The notes: a model not told the origin generated them from the letters alone. Positions 1 through 8,544 are shown, numbered from the stretch's first letter. The stretch: 64,000 bases of DNA from Actinomadura sp. WMMA1423 (GCF_006547145.1 NZ_CP041244.1:2108001-2172000), one strand, 5' to 3'. Numbers and translations: made by a program.

Positions 1-202
1 CCGGGCCGAAGGCGAACGAGGCGTACCCGGTCCACGCGGCCATCACGGCGAGGACGGCCCACCCGCCGAGGGGATGGGCGTAGCCTCCGGAGTTCATGAC
101 GATCAGGATCGCGGCGTAGCACAGCGCGAGGCCGCGGTACACCGCGACGGCCCGCCACAGCGCGGTCTCCAGGCCCGTGCCGCGCGGCTCAGCCGCGGTC
201 AC
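1..202 (-). CDS. macS: MacS-type sensor histidine kinase, N-terminal part only
   Basis: Only the first 67 codons are in the window; the gene runs off the left edge. The visible part reads as two hydrophobic segments (LWRAVAVYRGLALCYAAIL and GWAVLAVMAAWTGYASF), the pattern of the membrane-sensor domain (DUF5931) at the front of actinobacterial MacS-family histidine kinases. The GTG start at 202 overlaps the end of the upstream acyltransferase gene by 14 bases, so the two are probably co-translated. The kinase domains are not visible, so the family call rests on the N-terminal pattern and gene position. Confidence 0.7.
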   Translation of the reverse strand, partial: MTAAEPRGTGLETALWRAVAVYRGLALCYAAILIVMNSGGYAHPLGGWAVLAVMAAWTGYASFAFGP

Positions 203-926
203 TCAGCCCTCCGTCGTCGTCCTCCACCGGACGCACCTCCTTGCCGGCCATCTCGGCCTTCACCTCGGCGCTGTAGCGGTCGACGTACTCCTGCCCGGAC
301 AGCGCCCGGATCGCCATCATGATCTCGTCGGTGATCTCGCGGAGCACCTCGTGGTCGTCCTCGCGGCCGTAGTGGCGGGAGAAGTCCATCGGCTTGCCGA
401 ACCGCACGCCCGGCCGGATCCCGAGCCGCGGGTAGGGCCTGCCCGGCGGCATCAGCTCGAAGGTGTTGACCATCGCCATCGGGATCACCGGCACCCGCGA
501 CTTCAGCGCCAGCCGCGCGACCCCCGTCTTGCCGCGGTAGAGCCGGTTGTCGGGCGCCCGGGTGCCCTCGGGGTAGATGCCGAGCAGCTTGCCCTCGCCG
601 AGGATGCGCAGCCCCGTCTGCAGCGCCGCCTCGGCCGCCGAGCCGCCCGTCCTGTCGACCGGCACCACCCCGACCCCGGTGAAGAACCCCTTGCTGATCA
701 GCCCCTTGATCCCCCGGCCGGTGAAGTACTCCTCCTTGCCGATGAAGAAGATCGGGCGCATCAGCGGCAGCGGGCCGAAGAAGTGGTCGGCGAACGACAG
801 GTGGTTGCTCACCATCAGCGCCGGCCCGCGCTTCGGGACGTTGCGGGCCCCCCGGTTCCGCGGCCACCACAGCAGGTACATGACCGGGGAGAGGACGATC
901 CTCAGCAGGATCCAGAACCAGAGCAT
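189..926 (-). CDS. plsC: 1-acyl-sn-glycerol-3-phosphate acyltransferase family protein (PlsC-like)
   Basis: 245 aa. Transfers an acyl group to lysophosphatidate or a similar acceptor at the inner face of the membrane during phospholipid synthesis. It opens with a hydrophobic anchor (LWFWILLRIVLSPVMYLLW). It carries the acyltransferase catalytic motif HLSFAD (H42 and D47, HX4D) and the glycerophosphate-binding motif PEGTR near residue 119. The ATG at 926 is chosen because GAGGAAAGG lies 12 bases upstream; longer in-frame extensions are low-complexity and lack a ribosome site. From memory M. tuberculosis Rv2182c holds the same position. Substrate specificity cannot be told from the sequence. 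Confidence 0.9.
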   Translation of the reverse strand: MLWFWILLRIVLSPVMYLLWWPRNRGARNVPKRGPALMVSNHLSFADHFFGPLPLMRPIFFIGKEEYFTGRGIKGLISKGFFTGVGVVPVDRTGGSAAEAALQTGLRILGEGKLLGIYPEGTRAPDNRLYRGKTGVARLALKSRVPVIPMAMVNTFELMPPGRPYPRLGIRPGVRFGKPMDFSRHYGREDDHEVLREITDEIMMAIRALSGQEYVDRYSAEVKAEMAGKEVRPVEDDDGGLSDRG

Positions 927-1130
927 CGTTCGCGGGCACCTTTCCTCGGACCGGACGCCTCCGGGCGGGACTGCCCGGCCCTGGCCGACGGGGGATGATG
1001 GGACATCCTCCCACTCTCCGTCCCACCGATCTACCGGCCGGTACCCGTCAGCGGGACCCGCGCACCGGCGGCGGGCCGGGAATGAACGTAGGCTCGGAGC
1101 GGTAAATCTCAATCGGGTGCGCCGGAGGGC

Positions 1131-1158
1131 TTGTCCCGGGCGGCGCAGCGAATACCGT
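1131..1158 (+). promoter_or_regulatory. Candidate promoter for the small ORF and membrane-protein gene
   Basis: TTGTCC at 1131-1136 and TACCGT at 1153-1158 are separated by 16 bases, a plausible sigma-70-type promoter. Transcription would start near 1165, leaving an 80-base leader with a strong hairpin before the small ORF at 1245. Found by eye. Confidence 0.45.
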
Positions 1159-1174
1159 GGGACACACGTTTCGG

Positions 1175-1215
1175 GGTGTCCGGGAGCGCCTCCGCGCGGG
1201 GCGCCACCGGACACC
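1175..1215 (+). promoter_or_regulatory. Leader hairpin upstream of the small ORF
   Basis: GGTGTCCGG (1175-1183) pairs perfectly with CCGGACACC (1207-1215), and GCGCC (1186-1190) pairs with GGCGC (1200-1204) inside it. That gives a nearly continuous stem of about 14 bp in the predicted 5' leader. No U tract follows, so it looks like a leader structure rather than a simple terminator. Confidence 0.45.
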
Positions 1216-1244
1216 ACATGTCAATGGGGGGAGCGGAGGCCGCC

Positions 1245-1295
1245 ATGCCGGTGCCGTCGTTCACGCCGGAGTCGTCGAAGGAGCCGGCCCCGTGA
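1245..1295 (+). CDS. Possible 16-residue leader ORF overlapping the next gene
   Basis: ATG at 1245 opens a 16-codon frame, MPVPSFTPESSKEPAP. A purine-rich ribosome site (GGGGGGAGCGGAGG) lies just upstream. Its TGA (1293-1295) overlaps the GTG start of the following gene (1292-1294) in a GTGA junction, the usual layout for translational coupling. The peptide matches no family I know. It could be a real small protein, a coupling or attenuation ORF, or chance; the ribosome site and exact overlap favour translation. Confidence 0.5.
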   Translation: MPVPSFTPESSKEPAP

Positions 1296-2152
1296 GTCGC
1301 CGTGGCAATGGACTGTCAGCGGACACCTACGCCCCACTGGTCGACCTCGCGCCGCATCTCGCGGACGCGATGCTGGCGGCCCTCGGCGAGGCGGGGGTCG
1401 CGGCCTACGCGGCGTCGCAGTCCGGTCTGCCGGAGATCGCCGAGACGGTCGCGGAGCCCGTCGCGGGCGACGTCCTCGACCGGCTCTACGTGGACGTCGA
1501 GATGAAGCCGGCCGCCGAGGGCATCCTGCGCGTCCACCTCGGGCGGCTGCGCGAGGCCTCCGCCCGCGGCTCCGACGGCGAGCTGGAGGGCCCCGGCGAC
1601 GCCGACCGCCCGGACGCCGACCGCCTGGACGCGCTGGAGCGCACCGAGACCGGCCTCGCCGACCCGCGGGCGGGCGCCGCCGAGCCGGGCGGCGCCGCCG
1701 AGCGCGACGAGGACGCCATCTGGGCCGAGATCGTCGCCGGGTTCGACACCGTCCCCGAGGGCGACGAGGTCCCGTGGCCCGACGAGGAGAACATCCGCGA
1801 GCCCGCCGACCCCCCGGGCGAGGGCGAGGACCGCACCGGGCGGCTCCCCCGCGCCCGCGTGATCAGGCCGGCCGAGGCGCCGGAGTTCCCCGCCGGCGGC
1901 GACGATGACGAAGAGGGCCACTACGTCCCGCCCCCTCCCCCGCCGCTGCCGAGCGCCGACCCGCTCACCAAGGGCGCCTGGATCGCGCTGATCGGCGGCC
2001 CCGTCTACCTGCTCGTCACCGTCATCCTCGACTGGGAGGTCCCCGGCTGGGCCGCCTTCCTCGCCGTCGCCGCGTTCATCGGCGGGTTCGTCACCCTCGT
2101 CCTGCGCATGGGCGACGAGCCGCGCGACCCCGACGACGGCGCCATAGTCTAG
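1292..2152 (+). CDS. Two-helix C-terminal membrane protein of unknown function (DUF308-like annotation class)
   Basis: 286 aa. The first 70 residues form a helical domain rich in Ala and Leu, followed by about 130 residues of acidic, proline-rich, probably disordered sequence. The C-terminus holds two hydrophobic segments (WIALIGGPVYLLVTVIL and GWAAFLAVAAFIGGFVTLVL), with the acidic bulk probably cytoplasmic. GTG at 1292 is preferred over an upstream ATG because GAAGGAG sits 8 bases before it. Similar actinobacterial proteins are often labelled DUF308, but function is unknown. The stop codon overlaps the stop of the convergent gene in a shared CTAG. Confidence 0.75.
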   Translation: MSRRGNGLSADTYAPLVDLAPHLADAMLAALGEAGVAAYAASQSGLPEIAETVAEPVAGDVLDRLYVDVEMKPAAEGILRVHLGRLREASARGSDGELEGPGDADRPDADRLDALERTETGLADPRAGAAEPGGAAERDEDAIWAEIVAGFDTVPEGDEVPWPDEENIREPADPPGEGEDRTGRLPRARVIRPAEAPEFPAGGDDDEEGHYVPPPPPPLPSADPLTKGAWIALIGGPVYLLVTVILDWEVPGWAAFLAVAAFIGGFVTLVLRMGDEPRDPDDGAIV

Positions 2153-2850
2153 AGCGGTTCGACGGCCAGTTCGGCGAGGACGGGCCGGTGGTCGGTGGCC
2201 CGGGGGTGGTCGCCGGCGCCGTCCGGCGGGACCCCGCACGCGGTGATCCGCACGGCCGGGTCGGCGAAGACGCCGTCGATGCGGCGCTTCGGGGCCCGCG
2301 AGGTGAAGGTGGGCTCGCCGCCCACCGGGGCGGCCGCGTAGGCGTCCTGGAAGCGTTCGGCGAGCAGCGTCCAGGACCGGCCGCCCGGCTCCTCGTTGAC
2401 GTCCCCCGCGAGGACCACCGGGGCGCCGTGGCGGCGGCGGGCGCGGTCCAGGTGGGAGAAGATCTCGTGGACGTGGCGCAGGCGCGGGCCGTCCACGAGA
2501 TCCAGGTGGGTGCTCGCGGCGATCAGGCGGGCGCCGCCCACCTCCAGGACGGCGATCGCGAGGGCGCGGCGGTGCAGGCCCCGCTCCGGGGTGAGCAGGT
2601 GGAACTCGCGGGCCACGCGGCGCACGTGCGGCACGGTGAGGACGGCGAGCCCGCAGGCCCGCCGCCCCGCCGCGACCCGCAGGCCGCAGGCGCGCGCGAG
2701 GCGCCGGCGCTGCCGCCGCCAGCCCCAGAAGCGCGGGACCTCCTGCACGCACACGACGTCGGGGGCGTTCGCCCGGACGACGCGGGCCACGGCGGCCGGG
2801 TCGTCGCGCAGCGACCGGACGTTGTAGGAGAGCAGCCGGACGGCGGCCAC
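2149..2850 (-). CDS. Endonuclease/exonuclease/phosphatase family protein
   Basis: 233 aa, a single EEP domain of the DNase I / sphingomyelinase superfamily. Visible motifs are LLSYNVRSL at the N-terminus (metal-binding Asn), VCVQE (catalytic Glu), LAGDVNEEP (Asp and Asn) and TDHRPV (Asp-His pair), in the right order. There is no signal peptide, so it is probably cytoplasmic. The GTG start at 2850 lies 2 bases after the stop of the ROK kinase gene, so both belong to one transcript. The substrate (nucleic acid, phospholipid or phosphoinositide) cannot be assigned. Confidence 0.88.
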   Translation of the reverse strand: MAAVRLLSYNVRSLRDDPAAVARVVRANAPDVVCVQEVPRFWGWRRQRRRLARACGLRVAAGRRACGLAVLTVPHVRRVAREFHLLTPERGLHRRALAIAVLEVGGARLIAASTHLDLVDGPRLRHVHEIFSHLDRARRRHGAPVVLAGDVNEEPGGRSWTLLAERFQDAYAAAPVGGEPTFTSRAPKRRIDGVFADPAVRITACGVPPDGAGDHPRATDHRPVLAELAVEPL

Positions 2851-2852
2851 GC

Positions 2853-3821
2853 CTAGACGACCACGTCCTGGAACGGGCGGACGCGGGCCAGGTCGGCGGC
2901 GCCGACGATGCCCGCCGCGGACCCCAGCTCGGCGATCCGGATGTCGGGCAGCGGGCGGTGGCCGCGGCCGGTCAGCGCGTCCTCGAACGCGGAGCGGATC
3001 GGGTCGAGCAGCAGGTCGCCGGCGTCCGACAGGCCGCCGCCGATGATGAAGGCGCCCGGGTCGAGGATCGCGCTGAGGTCGGCCAGGCCCTGGCCCGCCC
3101 AGTGCGCGATCGTCCGGAAGCACTCCAGCGCCGCCTTGTCGCCCTCCCGGGCCGCCTGCGACACCTCGGGGCCGCTGATGCCCTCGGGCCGCCCGCCGCC
3201 GAGCTCCAGGAGGCGGCCCGCCATCGCGGGCGCCACCCGGGCCAGGTCGCGCGCCTCGTGCACGAGGGCGTTGCCGCTGGCGTACTGCTCCCAGCAGCCG
3301 CGGTTGCCGCAGCCGCAGCGGCGCCCGTCCGGGACGACCCGGAAGTGCCCCATCTCCGCGCCGATGCCGAAGCGGCCCCGGTAGAGCTCGCCGTTGATGA
3401 TGATGCCGCCGCCGATGCCGGTGCCGAGGGCCACCAGGACGAGGAAGTTCTCGCCGCGCCCGGCGCCGAACCGCGCCTCGCCCCAGGCGGTGGCGTTGCC
3501 GTCGTTCTCCACCACGACCGGCAGCCCGACGAGGCTCTCCACCTTCTCCTTGATCGGCTCGTCGCGCCAGGCGAGGTTCGGCGCGAACAGCACGGTGGAG
3601 CGGGTCTCGTCGACGAAGCCCGCGGTGCCGAGCCCGACCGCCGCGACCTCCTCGTACTTGCCCTTGAGCAGTTCGACGACCTCGGCGATGGTCTCGGCGG
3701 TCTCCTTGGGGTTCGTCGAGGGAGTCGGCCGGCGGACCTTCTCCAGAATCGTCCCCCGGTCGTCGACGACCCCCGCGGCCACCTTCGTGCCGCCCACATC
3801 CACGCCGATGGTCAGGGTCAT
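2853..3821 (-). CDS. glk: ROK-family glucokinase
   Basis: 322 aa, the usual ROK length. It phosphorylates glucose with ATP in the cytoplasm. Visible are the N-terminal phosphate motif DVGGTK (residues 8-13), the catalytic Asp in ENDGN (D107), GTGIGGG (133-139), the ROK histidine in EMGH (156-159) and the zinc cluster CGCGNRGCWEQ (C169, C171, C176). ATG at 3821 follows a strong ribosome site AGGAGGAAGGG. Glucose is the most likely substrate by resemblance to actinobacterial ROK glucokinases; other hexoses are possible. Confidence 0.92.
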   Translation of the reverse strand: MTLTIGVDVGGTKVAAGVVDDRGTILEKVRRPTPSTNPKETAETIAEVVELLKGKYEEVAAVGLGTAGFVDETRSTVLFAPNLAWRDEPIKEKVESLVGLPVVVENDGNATAWGEARFGAGRGENFLVLVALGTGIGGGIIINGELYRGRFGIGAEMGHFRVVPDGRRCGCGNRGCWEQYASGNALVHEARDLARVAPAMAGRLLELGGGRPEGISGPEVSQAAREGDKAALECFRTIAHWAGQGLADLSAILDPGAFIIGGGLSDAGDLLLDPIRSAFEDALTGRGHRPLPDIRIAELGSAAGIVGAADLARVRPFQDVVV

Positions 3822-3870
3822 GTAACCCTTCCTCCTCCTCGCGTCGCCCCTGGCTGGAGCCACTCCCGCC

Positions 3871-4356
3871 CTACCCGATGTCGATGGGGCCGCCGCCGGT
3901 GGCGGCCGACCACGGGTCGCCCGGATCGGGACGTTCCGACCGATCGGACGTACCCGCCCTCGCCCCCCGCGACCCATCCGGCGGCCTGTCGGGGCGCGCG
4001 GCCGGGGGCCGGCCGGCGCCGCCCGTCCGGTCGAACGCCGCGGCCACGTCCAGCGCGGCGGCCAGCAGCGACCGCCCCGCCTCGCGCAGGTGGCGTCCCA
4101 CGTCGCCGCCGGACTCCCGCTTGATCGCGATGGCCCGGCAGATCGGGCAGTCGCGGCACTCCGGGGCGCCGGTGGCGATGTGCGGCCCGTGCCCGGCCGC
4201 GGACGGCCCCGCGGACGCCTCGTCGGCGATGGCACGGTCCCACACGTTTCCGGCCGGCTCCTCCCGGCCCGCGCGCCCGCCCCCGCCCACGCGCTTCATC
4301 AACGCGTCGAGGAGCTTGGCCGCCTCGTCCAGGACGTCGCCCGACTGGTCGCTCAT
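3871..4356 (-). CDS. Hypothetical protein with a CXXC motif (DUF5304-like position)
   Basis: About 161 aa from ATG 4356 (MSDQSGDVLDEAAKLLDAL), or 166 aa from an ATG at 4371; neither start has an ideal ribosome site. It has a short helical N-terminus, a Gly/Ala linker, the cysteine motif CRDCPICRAIA, a helix (HLREAGRSLLAAALDVAAAF), then a Pro/Arg/Gly-rich tail ending PIDIG. In Streptomyces a DUF5304 protein sits in the same slot between SRPBCC and ROK genes and has a similar tail, so it may be a divergent relative. The four-Cys-like cluster may bind metal. Function unknown. Confidence 0.65.
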   Translation of the reverse strand: MSDQSGDVLDEAAKLLDALMKRVGGGGRAGREEPAGNVWDRAIADEASAGPSAAGHGPHIATGAPECRDCPICRAIAIKRESGGDVGRHLREAGRSLLAAALDVAAAFDRTGGAGRPPAARPDRPPDGSRGARAGTSDRSERPDPGDPWSAATGGGPIDIG

Positions 4357-4450
4357 GACTCCATCTTCCATCCGTCGTCGGCGTGAACGGTATCGCCTCC
4401 GCGCCGTTATCGCCTCCGCGCCGTGATCGGGCGGCCACCAGCGGGCGGGC

Positions 4451-4885
4451 TCAGCCCTCCACGTGGCGCTTGAGGCCCTTGAGGGCCGAGTCGATGATCC
4501 GCTTCTCGCCCTTGCGCTTCACCATGCCGATCATGGGGATCCGCACGTCCACGGCCAGCTCGTAGGTCACCTCGGTGACGCCGTCCCGCTCCGCCAGGCC
4601 GTAGGCGCCGTGCAGCCCGGTGACGACCGTGCCCGGCTCCACCAGCTCCCACGTCACCCGGTCGTCGCCCTCCCAGGTGTAGGCGAGCCCGACGGTGTCG
4701 CTGAACGGGCCGCCGTCGAAGGTGAGCCGGGCGCGCGAGGCCCGCCCGTCCTCGCCCCTGTCCTGCACGGTGAACTCGCGGATGCCGCTCGCCCACCCCG
4801 GGTACGCCTCGAGATCGGCGATCACCGCCATGATCTCGGACTTCCCGGCCTTGACCGTGATGGAGGAACTCGTGCGGTCCGCCAT
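4451..4885 (-). CDS. SRPBCC-family protein (polyketide cyclase/START-like fold)
   Basis: 144 aa, the size of a single helix-grip SRPBCC domain. The start (SSSITVKAGKSEIMAVIADLEAYPGW) matches the conserved first strand and helix with the YPGW turn; the middle reads as the long beta sheet and the end as the C-terminal helix (KRIIDSALKGLKRHVEG). These domains hold hydrophobic ligands. The ATG at 4885 follows GGAGGGAG. From memory the M. tuberculosis counterpart is Rv2185c. Ligand unknown. Confidence 0.88.
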   Translation of the reverse strand: MADRTSSSITVKAGKSEIMAVIADLEAYPGWASGIREFTVQDRGEDGRASRARLTFDGGPFSDTVGLAYTWEGDDRVTWELVEPGTVVTGLHGAYGLAERDGVTEVTYELAVDVRIPMIGMVKRKGEKRIIDSALKGLKRHVEG

Positions 4886-4947
4886 CTGCGTCTCCCTCCG
4901 GCTCGCCCCGGGCCCCTGCGGGCCCGCTGTCCCTAGGAGAGTATGGG

Positions 4948-5715
4948 TCACACCGTCAGGACATAGGGCACACCGCGCGCGCGGAAGTGCCCCACGTTCA
5001 CGCATTCGGTGCGGCCGAGGCGGATCCGGCTCGCCAGCGGCTGGTGGACGTGCCCGAACAGCACGTACCTCGGCTGGGTGCGGTGGATCGCCTCCAGCAC
5101 CGCCTCGCTGCCGCGCTCGAACCTGCGCGCCACCGTGTCGTACAGCAGCTCGGGGACGGCGGGCGGGATGTGGCAGCAGAGCACGTCCACCTCGCCGACG
5201 GCCTCGACCTTGGCGGCGAACGTCTCGTCGTCCAGCTCGTTGGGGGTGCGGTACTCGGTGCGCAGTCCCCCGCCGACGAACCCGAAGCGCAGCCCGCCGA
5301 TCTCGGTGGTCTGGCCGTCCAGGACCCGGTGGCCGTCGCGCAGGTGCGCGTCCCAGAGGCGGGGGACGTCGACGTTGCCGTAGGTCAGGTACGCCGGGGC
5401 GGGCATCGCCGCGAACAGCTCGGCGTACTGCCGGTTCACGGCGCGCTCGATGTGCGGCCTGGCGTCCCCGTCCAGCGAGGCCCACAGGCCCCGGGAGAAC
5501 TCGCGGGCCTCGTCGAAGCGCTTCTCGGTGCGCAGGGCGATGAAGCGGTCGGCGTTGTCCTGGCCGAAGAGGTCGGCGAAGATCCCCTGCCCGTGGTCGT
5601 GGTAGTCGACGAACAGGATCAGGTCGCCCAGGCAGATGAGGGCGTCCGCACCGTCCGCCGCGCCCGCCAGCGCGTCCGCACGGCCGTGGACGTCGCTCAC
5701 CACATGGATCCTCAT
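4948..5715 (-). CDS. Metallophosphoesterase (calcineurin-like)
   Basis: 255 aa, one calcineurin-like domain. The five metal-binding blocks appear in order: SDVHG (Asp-His), GDLILF (Asp), YGNVD (Asn), CCHIPP (His) and FGHVHQP (His pair). No signal peptide, so cytoplasmic. ATG at 5715 begins the beta strand of the fold (MRIHVVSDVHG). It has no ribosome site but lies 6 bases below a TACATT box, so it is probably leaderless. Family members act on nucleotides, phosphoproteins or nucleic acids; substrate unknown here. Confidence 0.88.
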   Translation of the reverse strand: MRIHVVSDVHGRADALAGAADGADALICLGDLILFVDYHDHGQGIFADLFGQDNADRFIALRTEKRFDEAREFSRGLWASLDGDARPHIERAVNRQYAELFAAMPAPAYLTYGNVDVPRLWDAHLRDGHRVLDGQTTEIGGLRFGFVGGGLRTEYRTPNELDDETFAAKVEAVGEVDVLCCHIPPAVPELLYDTVARRFERGSEAVLEAIHRTQPRYVLFGHVHQPLASRIRLGRTECVNVGHFRARGVPYVLTV

Positions 5716-5721
5716 GAACCG

Positions 5722-5750
5722 AATGTAATCGCGCACCCCGCTCCGTTGAA
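5722..5750 (-). promoter_or_regulatory. Leaderless promoter of the metallophosphoesterase gene
   Basis: On the minus strand TTCAAC (5750-5745) and TACATT (5727-5722) are separated by 17 bases. The ATG begins 6 bases after the -10 box, so transcription would begin at or next to the start codon. Confidence 0.55.
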
Positions 5751-5808
5751 CGGGCGGGTCAAGGGAAAGGCCCGCCAAGGGGGAGGGCACGCCCGGCGGC
5801 GGGCACGG

Positions 5809-6504
5809 TCAGCCGGCGGCCGCCGCCACGAGGGTGCGCCACTCCCGGACCAGGACCGGGTCCACCTCGGCCTCCCAGTCGCCGTCAGGCCGCACGGCGG
5901 TGCCGACGTGGAACGCGCTGATCCCCGCGGCGGACAGGACGGCGACGTGCTTGCGGCGCAGCCCCCCGCCCGCCATGATCATCTCGGCCGCGGCGGGGTC
6001 GCCGGCGGCGCGCCGGACGAGGACGTCGACCCCGGCGTCCACGCCGCGGGCGGAGCCGGCCGTGAGCACCGTGTCGAGGCGGCCGCCGAACCCGCGGACG
6101 GCGCTCCAGGCCTGGGCGGGGTCCGCGGCGTGGTCGAGCGCCCGGTGGAACGTCCAGGGCAGCGGGTCGGTGTCGGCGGCGAGCTTGCCGGTGGCGCCCG
6201 CGTCGACGTGTCCCGAGGAGTCGAGGAAGCCGAGCACGAACCCGTCGGCGCCCGCGTCGGCGAGGCCGGCCGCGGCGCGCCGCAGCCGGTCGAGCTCGGC
6301 TCCGGTGGTGCGGAACCCCGCGTTGGCGCGCAGCATCACCCGCATCGGAAGCGACGTGGCGTCCCGCACGGCCGCCACCAGGTCGGGATCGGGGGTGAGC
6401 CCGTCCGCGGCCATGTCGGCGACGACCTCGATGCGGTCGGCGCCGCCCTCCTGCGCCGCGTGGGCGTCGGCCACGGTCAGCGCTATCACTTCGAGCAGCG
6501 GCAT
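5809..6504 (-). CDS. cutC: CutC-family copper homeostasis protein
   Basis: 231 aa, a single TIM-barrel CutC domain. Recognisable segments are LEVIALTVADAHAAQEGGADRIEV, the PMRVMLRANAGF strand, the HRALDHAADP motif, LTAGSARGVDAG and IMAGGGLR near the C-terminus. CutC proteins were linked to copper tolerance, but their biochemical role is unsettled. ATG at 6504 follows a GGGGGT run; upstream in-frame sequence is Arg/Pro-rich and not part of the family. Transcribed divergently from the acyl-CoA ligase gene. Confidence 0.88.
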   Translation of the reverse strand: MPLLEVIALTVADAHAAQEGGADRIEVVADMAADGLTPDPDLVAAVRDATSLPMRVMLRANAGFRTTGAELDRLRRAAAGLADAGADGFVLGFLDSSGHVDAGATGKLAADTDPLPWTFHRALDHAADPAQAWSAVRGFGGRLDTVLTAGSARGVDAGVDVLVRRAAGDPAAAEMIMAGGGLRRKHVAVLSAAGISAFHVGTAVRPDGDWEAEVDPVLVREWRTLVAAAAG

Positions 6505-6734
6505 GGCGACCCCCGGGACCCGCGTGCGTTGTGCGACCGGCCCAAGCGTAGGCGAACCGGCGGCGCGCCCCGGGGCCGGGCGGGCGGTCTTTGCCGGGCC
6601 GTTAACCGCCGCGGCTCGCGGCATTGTTCCTACTCGTGGGTATCATGCGGCTTCCAGGGACCCGCACGCCGCCGGCCGAGCGGCCGGTCCGCGCGGGCCC
6701 CGCCGACCTCGAAGACCTATTACAGGAGTGGGCC

Positions 6735-8525
6735 GTGCGCGAGTTCAGCGTCCCCGCGATGGTGGAGGTACCCGACTCCGCCACTCTGACCGACGCGCCC
6801 TTCACCCGGGCCGCGCAGGAGCCCGGCCGGATCGTGCTGCGCCGCAAGAGCGGCGACGCGTGGAGCGCCGTCACCGCGGCGGAGTTCGCGGCCGAGACGG
6901 CGGGGGTCGCCAAGGGCCTGGTCGCCGCCGGCGTCGAGCCCGGGGACCGGGTGTGCCTGCTGTCGCGGACCCGCTACGAATGGACCGTCCTGGACTACGC
7001 GATCTGGGCGGCGGGCGCGGTCTCCGTGCCGATCTACGAGACGTCCTCCGCCGAGCAGATCGAGTGGATCGCCGGCGACTCCGGGGCGAAGGCCGTGTTC
7101 GCCGAGACCGACGCGCACGTCGCGACCGTGGCGGAGATCCGGGACCGGCTGCCGGGGCTGGCGCACGTGTGGGGCATCGACGCGGGCGGGGTCGAGGAGG
7201 TCGCGAGGCTCGGTGCGGACGTCGGCGACGACGTGGTCGAGGAGCGCCGCCGCTCCCGCGGCGCGGCCGACATCGCCACGCTCGTGTACACCTCGGGCAC
7301 CACCGGGCGCCCCAAGGGCTGCGAGATCACGCACGGGAACCTGGTGTCCACCGCGCGCAACGCCGTGCAGGGGGCGATCGCGGAGGTCGCCGTCGAGGGC
7401 AGCTCCACGCTCCTGTTCCTGCCGCTGGCGCACGTGTTCGCCCGGCTGATCGAGGTCGCCACCATCGAGGGCGGCATCGTGCTCGGGCACAGCGACGTCC
7501 CGAACCTGCTGCCGGACCTCGCCTCGTTCCGGCCGACGTTCCTGCTGGCCGTCCCGCGCGTCTTCGAGAAGGTCTACAACGGCGCCGAGCAGAAGGCCGC
7601 GGCCGATGGCAAGGGCAAGATCTTCAAGGCGGCCGCCGAGACCGCGGTCGCCTACAGCCGGGCGCTCGACGAGGGCCGCCCCGGGTTCGGGCTGAAGGCC
7701 AGGCACAAGGTCTTCGACGTGCTCGTGTACCGCAAGCTGCGCGCCGCGGTCGGGGGCCGGGTCCAGTACGCGGTGTCCGGCGGCGCCGCGCTCGGCGAGC
7801 GCCTCGGGCACTTCTTCCGCGGCGTCGGCATCACGATCCTGGAGGGCTACGGCCTCACCGAGACGACCGCGCCCGCCGCCGTCAACCGGCCCTCCGCCCT
7901 CAAGATCGGCACGGTGGGGCCGCCGATCCCGGGCGTCGACGTGCGGATCGCCGAGGACGGCGAGGTCCTCGTGCGCGGCATCAACGTCATGGGCGGCTAC
8001 TGGAACAACGAGGCCGCCACCAAGGAGGCCCTCGAGGACGGCTGGTTCCACACCGGCGACCTCGGCTCCCTCGACGACGAGGGCTTCCTGAAGATCACCG
8101 GCCGGAAGAAGGAGATCCTGGTCACCGCGGCGGGCAAGAACGTGGCGCCCGCCCCGCTGGAGGACCGCCTGCGCGCGCACCCGCTGATCAGCCAGTGCCT
8201 CGTCGTCGGGGACGGCCGCAAGTTCATCAGCGCGCTCGTCACCCTCGACGAGGAGGCGCTCGGCCCGTGGAAGGCCCGGCACGGCAAGCCCGAGGCGATG
8301 ACGGTGGACGAGCTGCGCCGCGACCCCGACCTCGTCGCCGAGGTCGAGGCCGCGGTCGCCGACGCCAACAAGTCGGTCAGCCGGGCGGAGGCGATCAAGA
8401 AGCACGTCATCCTCGGCGTCGACTTCACCGAGGAGGCCGGCCACATGACGCCGAGCCTGAAGGTGAAGCGCAACGTGGTGATGAAGGACTTCGCCGACGA
8501 GATCGACGCCCTCTACACCGGCTGA
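6735..8525 (+). CDS. fadD15: Long-chain fatty acid-CoA ligase (AMP-dependent synthetase)
   Basis: 596 aa, the full length of this family. It activates a long-chain fatty acid with ATP and CoA through an acyl-AMP intermediate. Motifs are the phosphate loop YTSGTTGRPKG (residues 185-195), the adenine-side YGLTET, the GWFHTGDLG motif with the ribose-binding Asp, and GRKKE with the hinge. GTG at 6735 is chosen because AGGAG lies 6 bases upstream and because relatives begin at REFSVPAMVEVP. It occupies the slot of M. tuberculosis fadD15 (Rv2187, from memory). Chain-length preference cannot be inferred. Confidence 0.92.
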   Translation: MREFSVPAMVEVPDSATLTDAPFTRAAQEPGRIVLRRKSGDAWSAVTAAEFAAETAGVAKGLVAAGVEPGDRVCLLSRTRYEWTVLDYAIWAAGAVSVPIYETSSAEQIEWIAGDSGAKAVFAETDAHVATVAEIRDRLPGLAHVWGIDAGGVEEVARLGADVGDDVVEERRRSRGAADIATLVYTSGTTGRPKGCEITHGNLVSTARNAVQGAIAEVAVEGSSTLLFLPLAHVFARLIEVATIEGGIVLGHSDVPNLLPDLASFRPTFLLAVPRVFEKVYNGAEQKAAADGKGKIFKAAAETAVAYSRALDEGRPGFGLKARHKVFDVLVYRKLRAAVGGRVQYAVSGGAALGERLGHFFRGVGITILEGYGLTETTAPAAVNRPSALKIGTVGPPIPGVDVRIAEDGEVLVRGINVMGGYWNNEAATKEALEDGWFHTGDLGSLDDEGFLKITGRKKEILVTAAGKNVAPAPLEDRLRAHPLISQCLVVGDGRKFISALVTLDEEALGPWKARHGKPEAMTVDELRRDPDLVAEVEAAVADANKSVSRAEAIKKHVILGVDFTEEAGHMTPSLKVKRNVVMKDFADEIDALYTG

Positions 8526-8544
8526 ACCGGGGCGCCGCCCGCGC

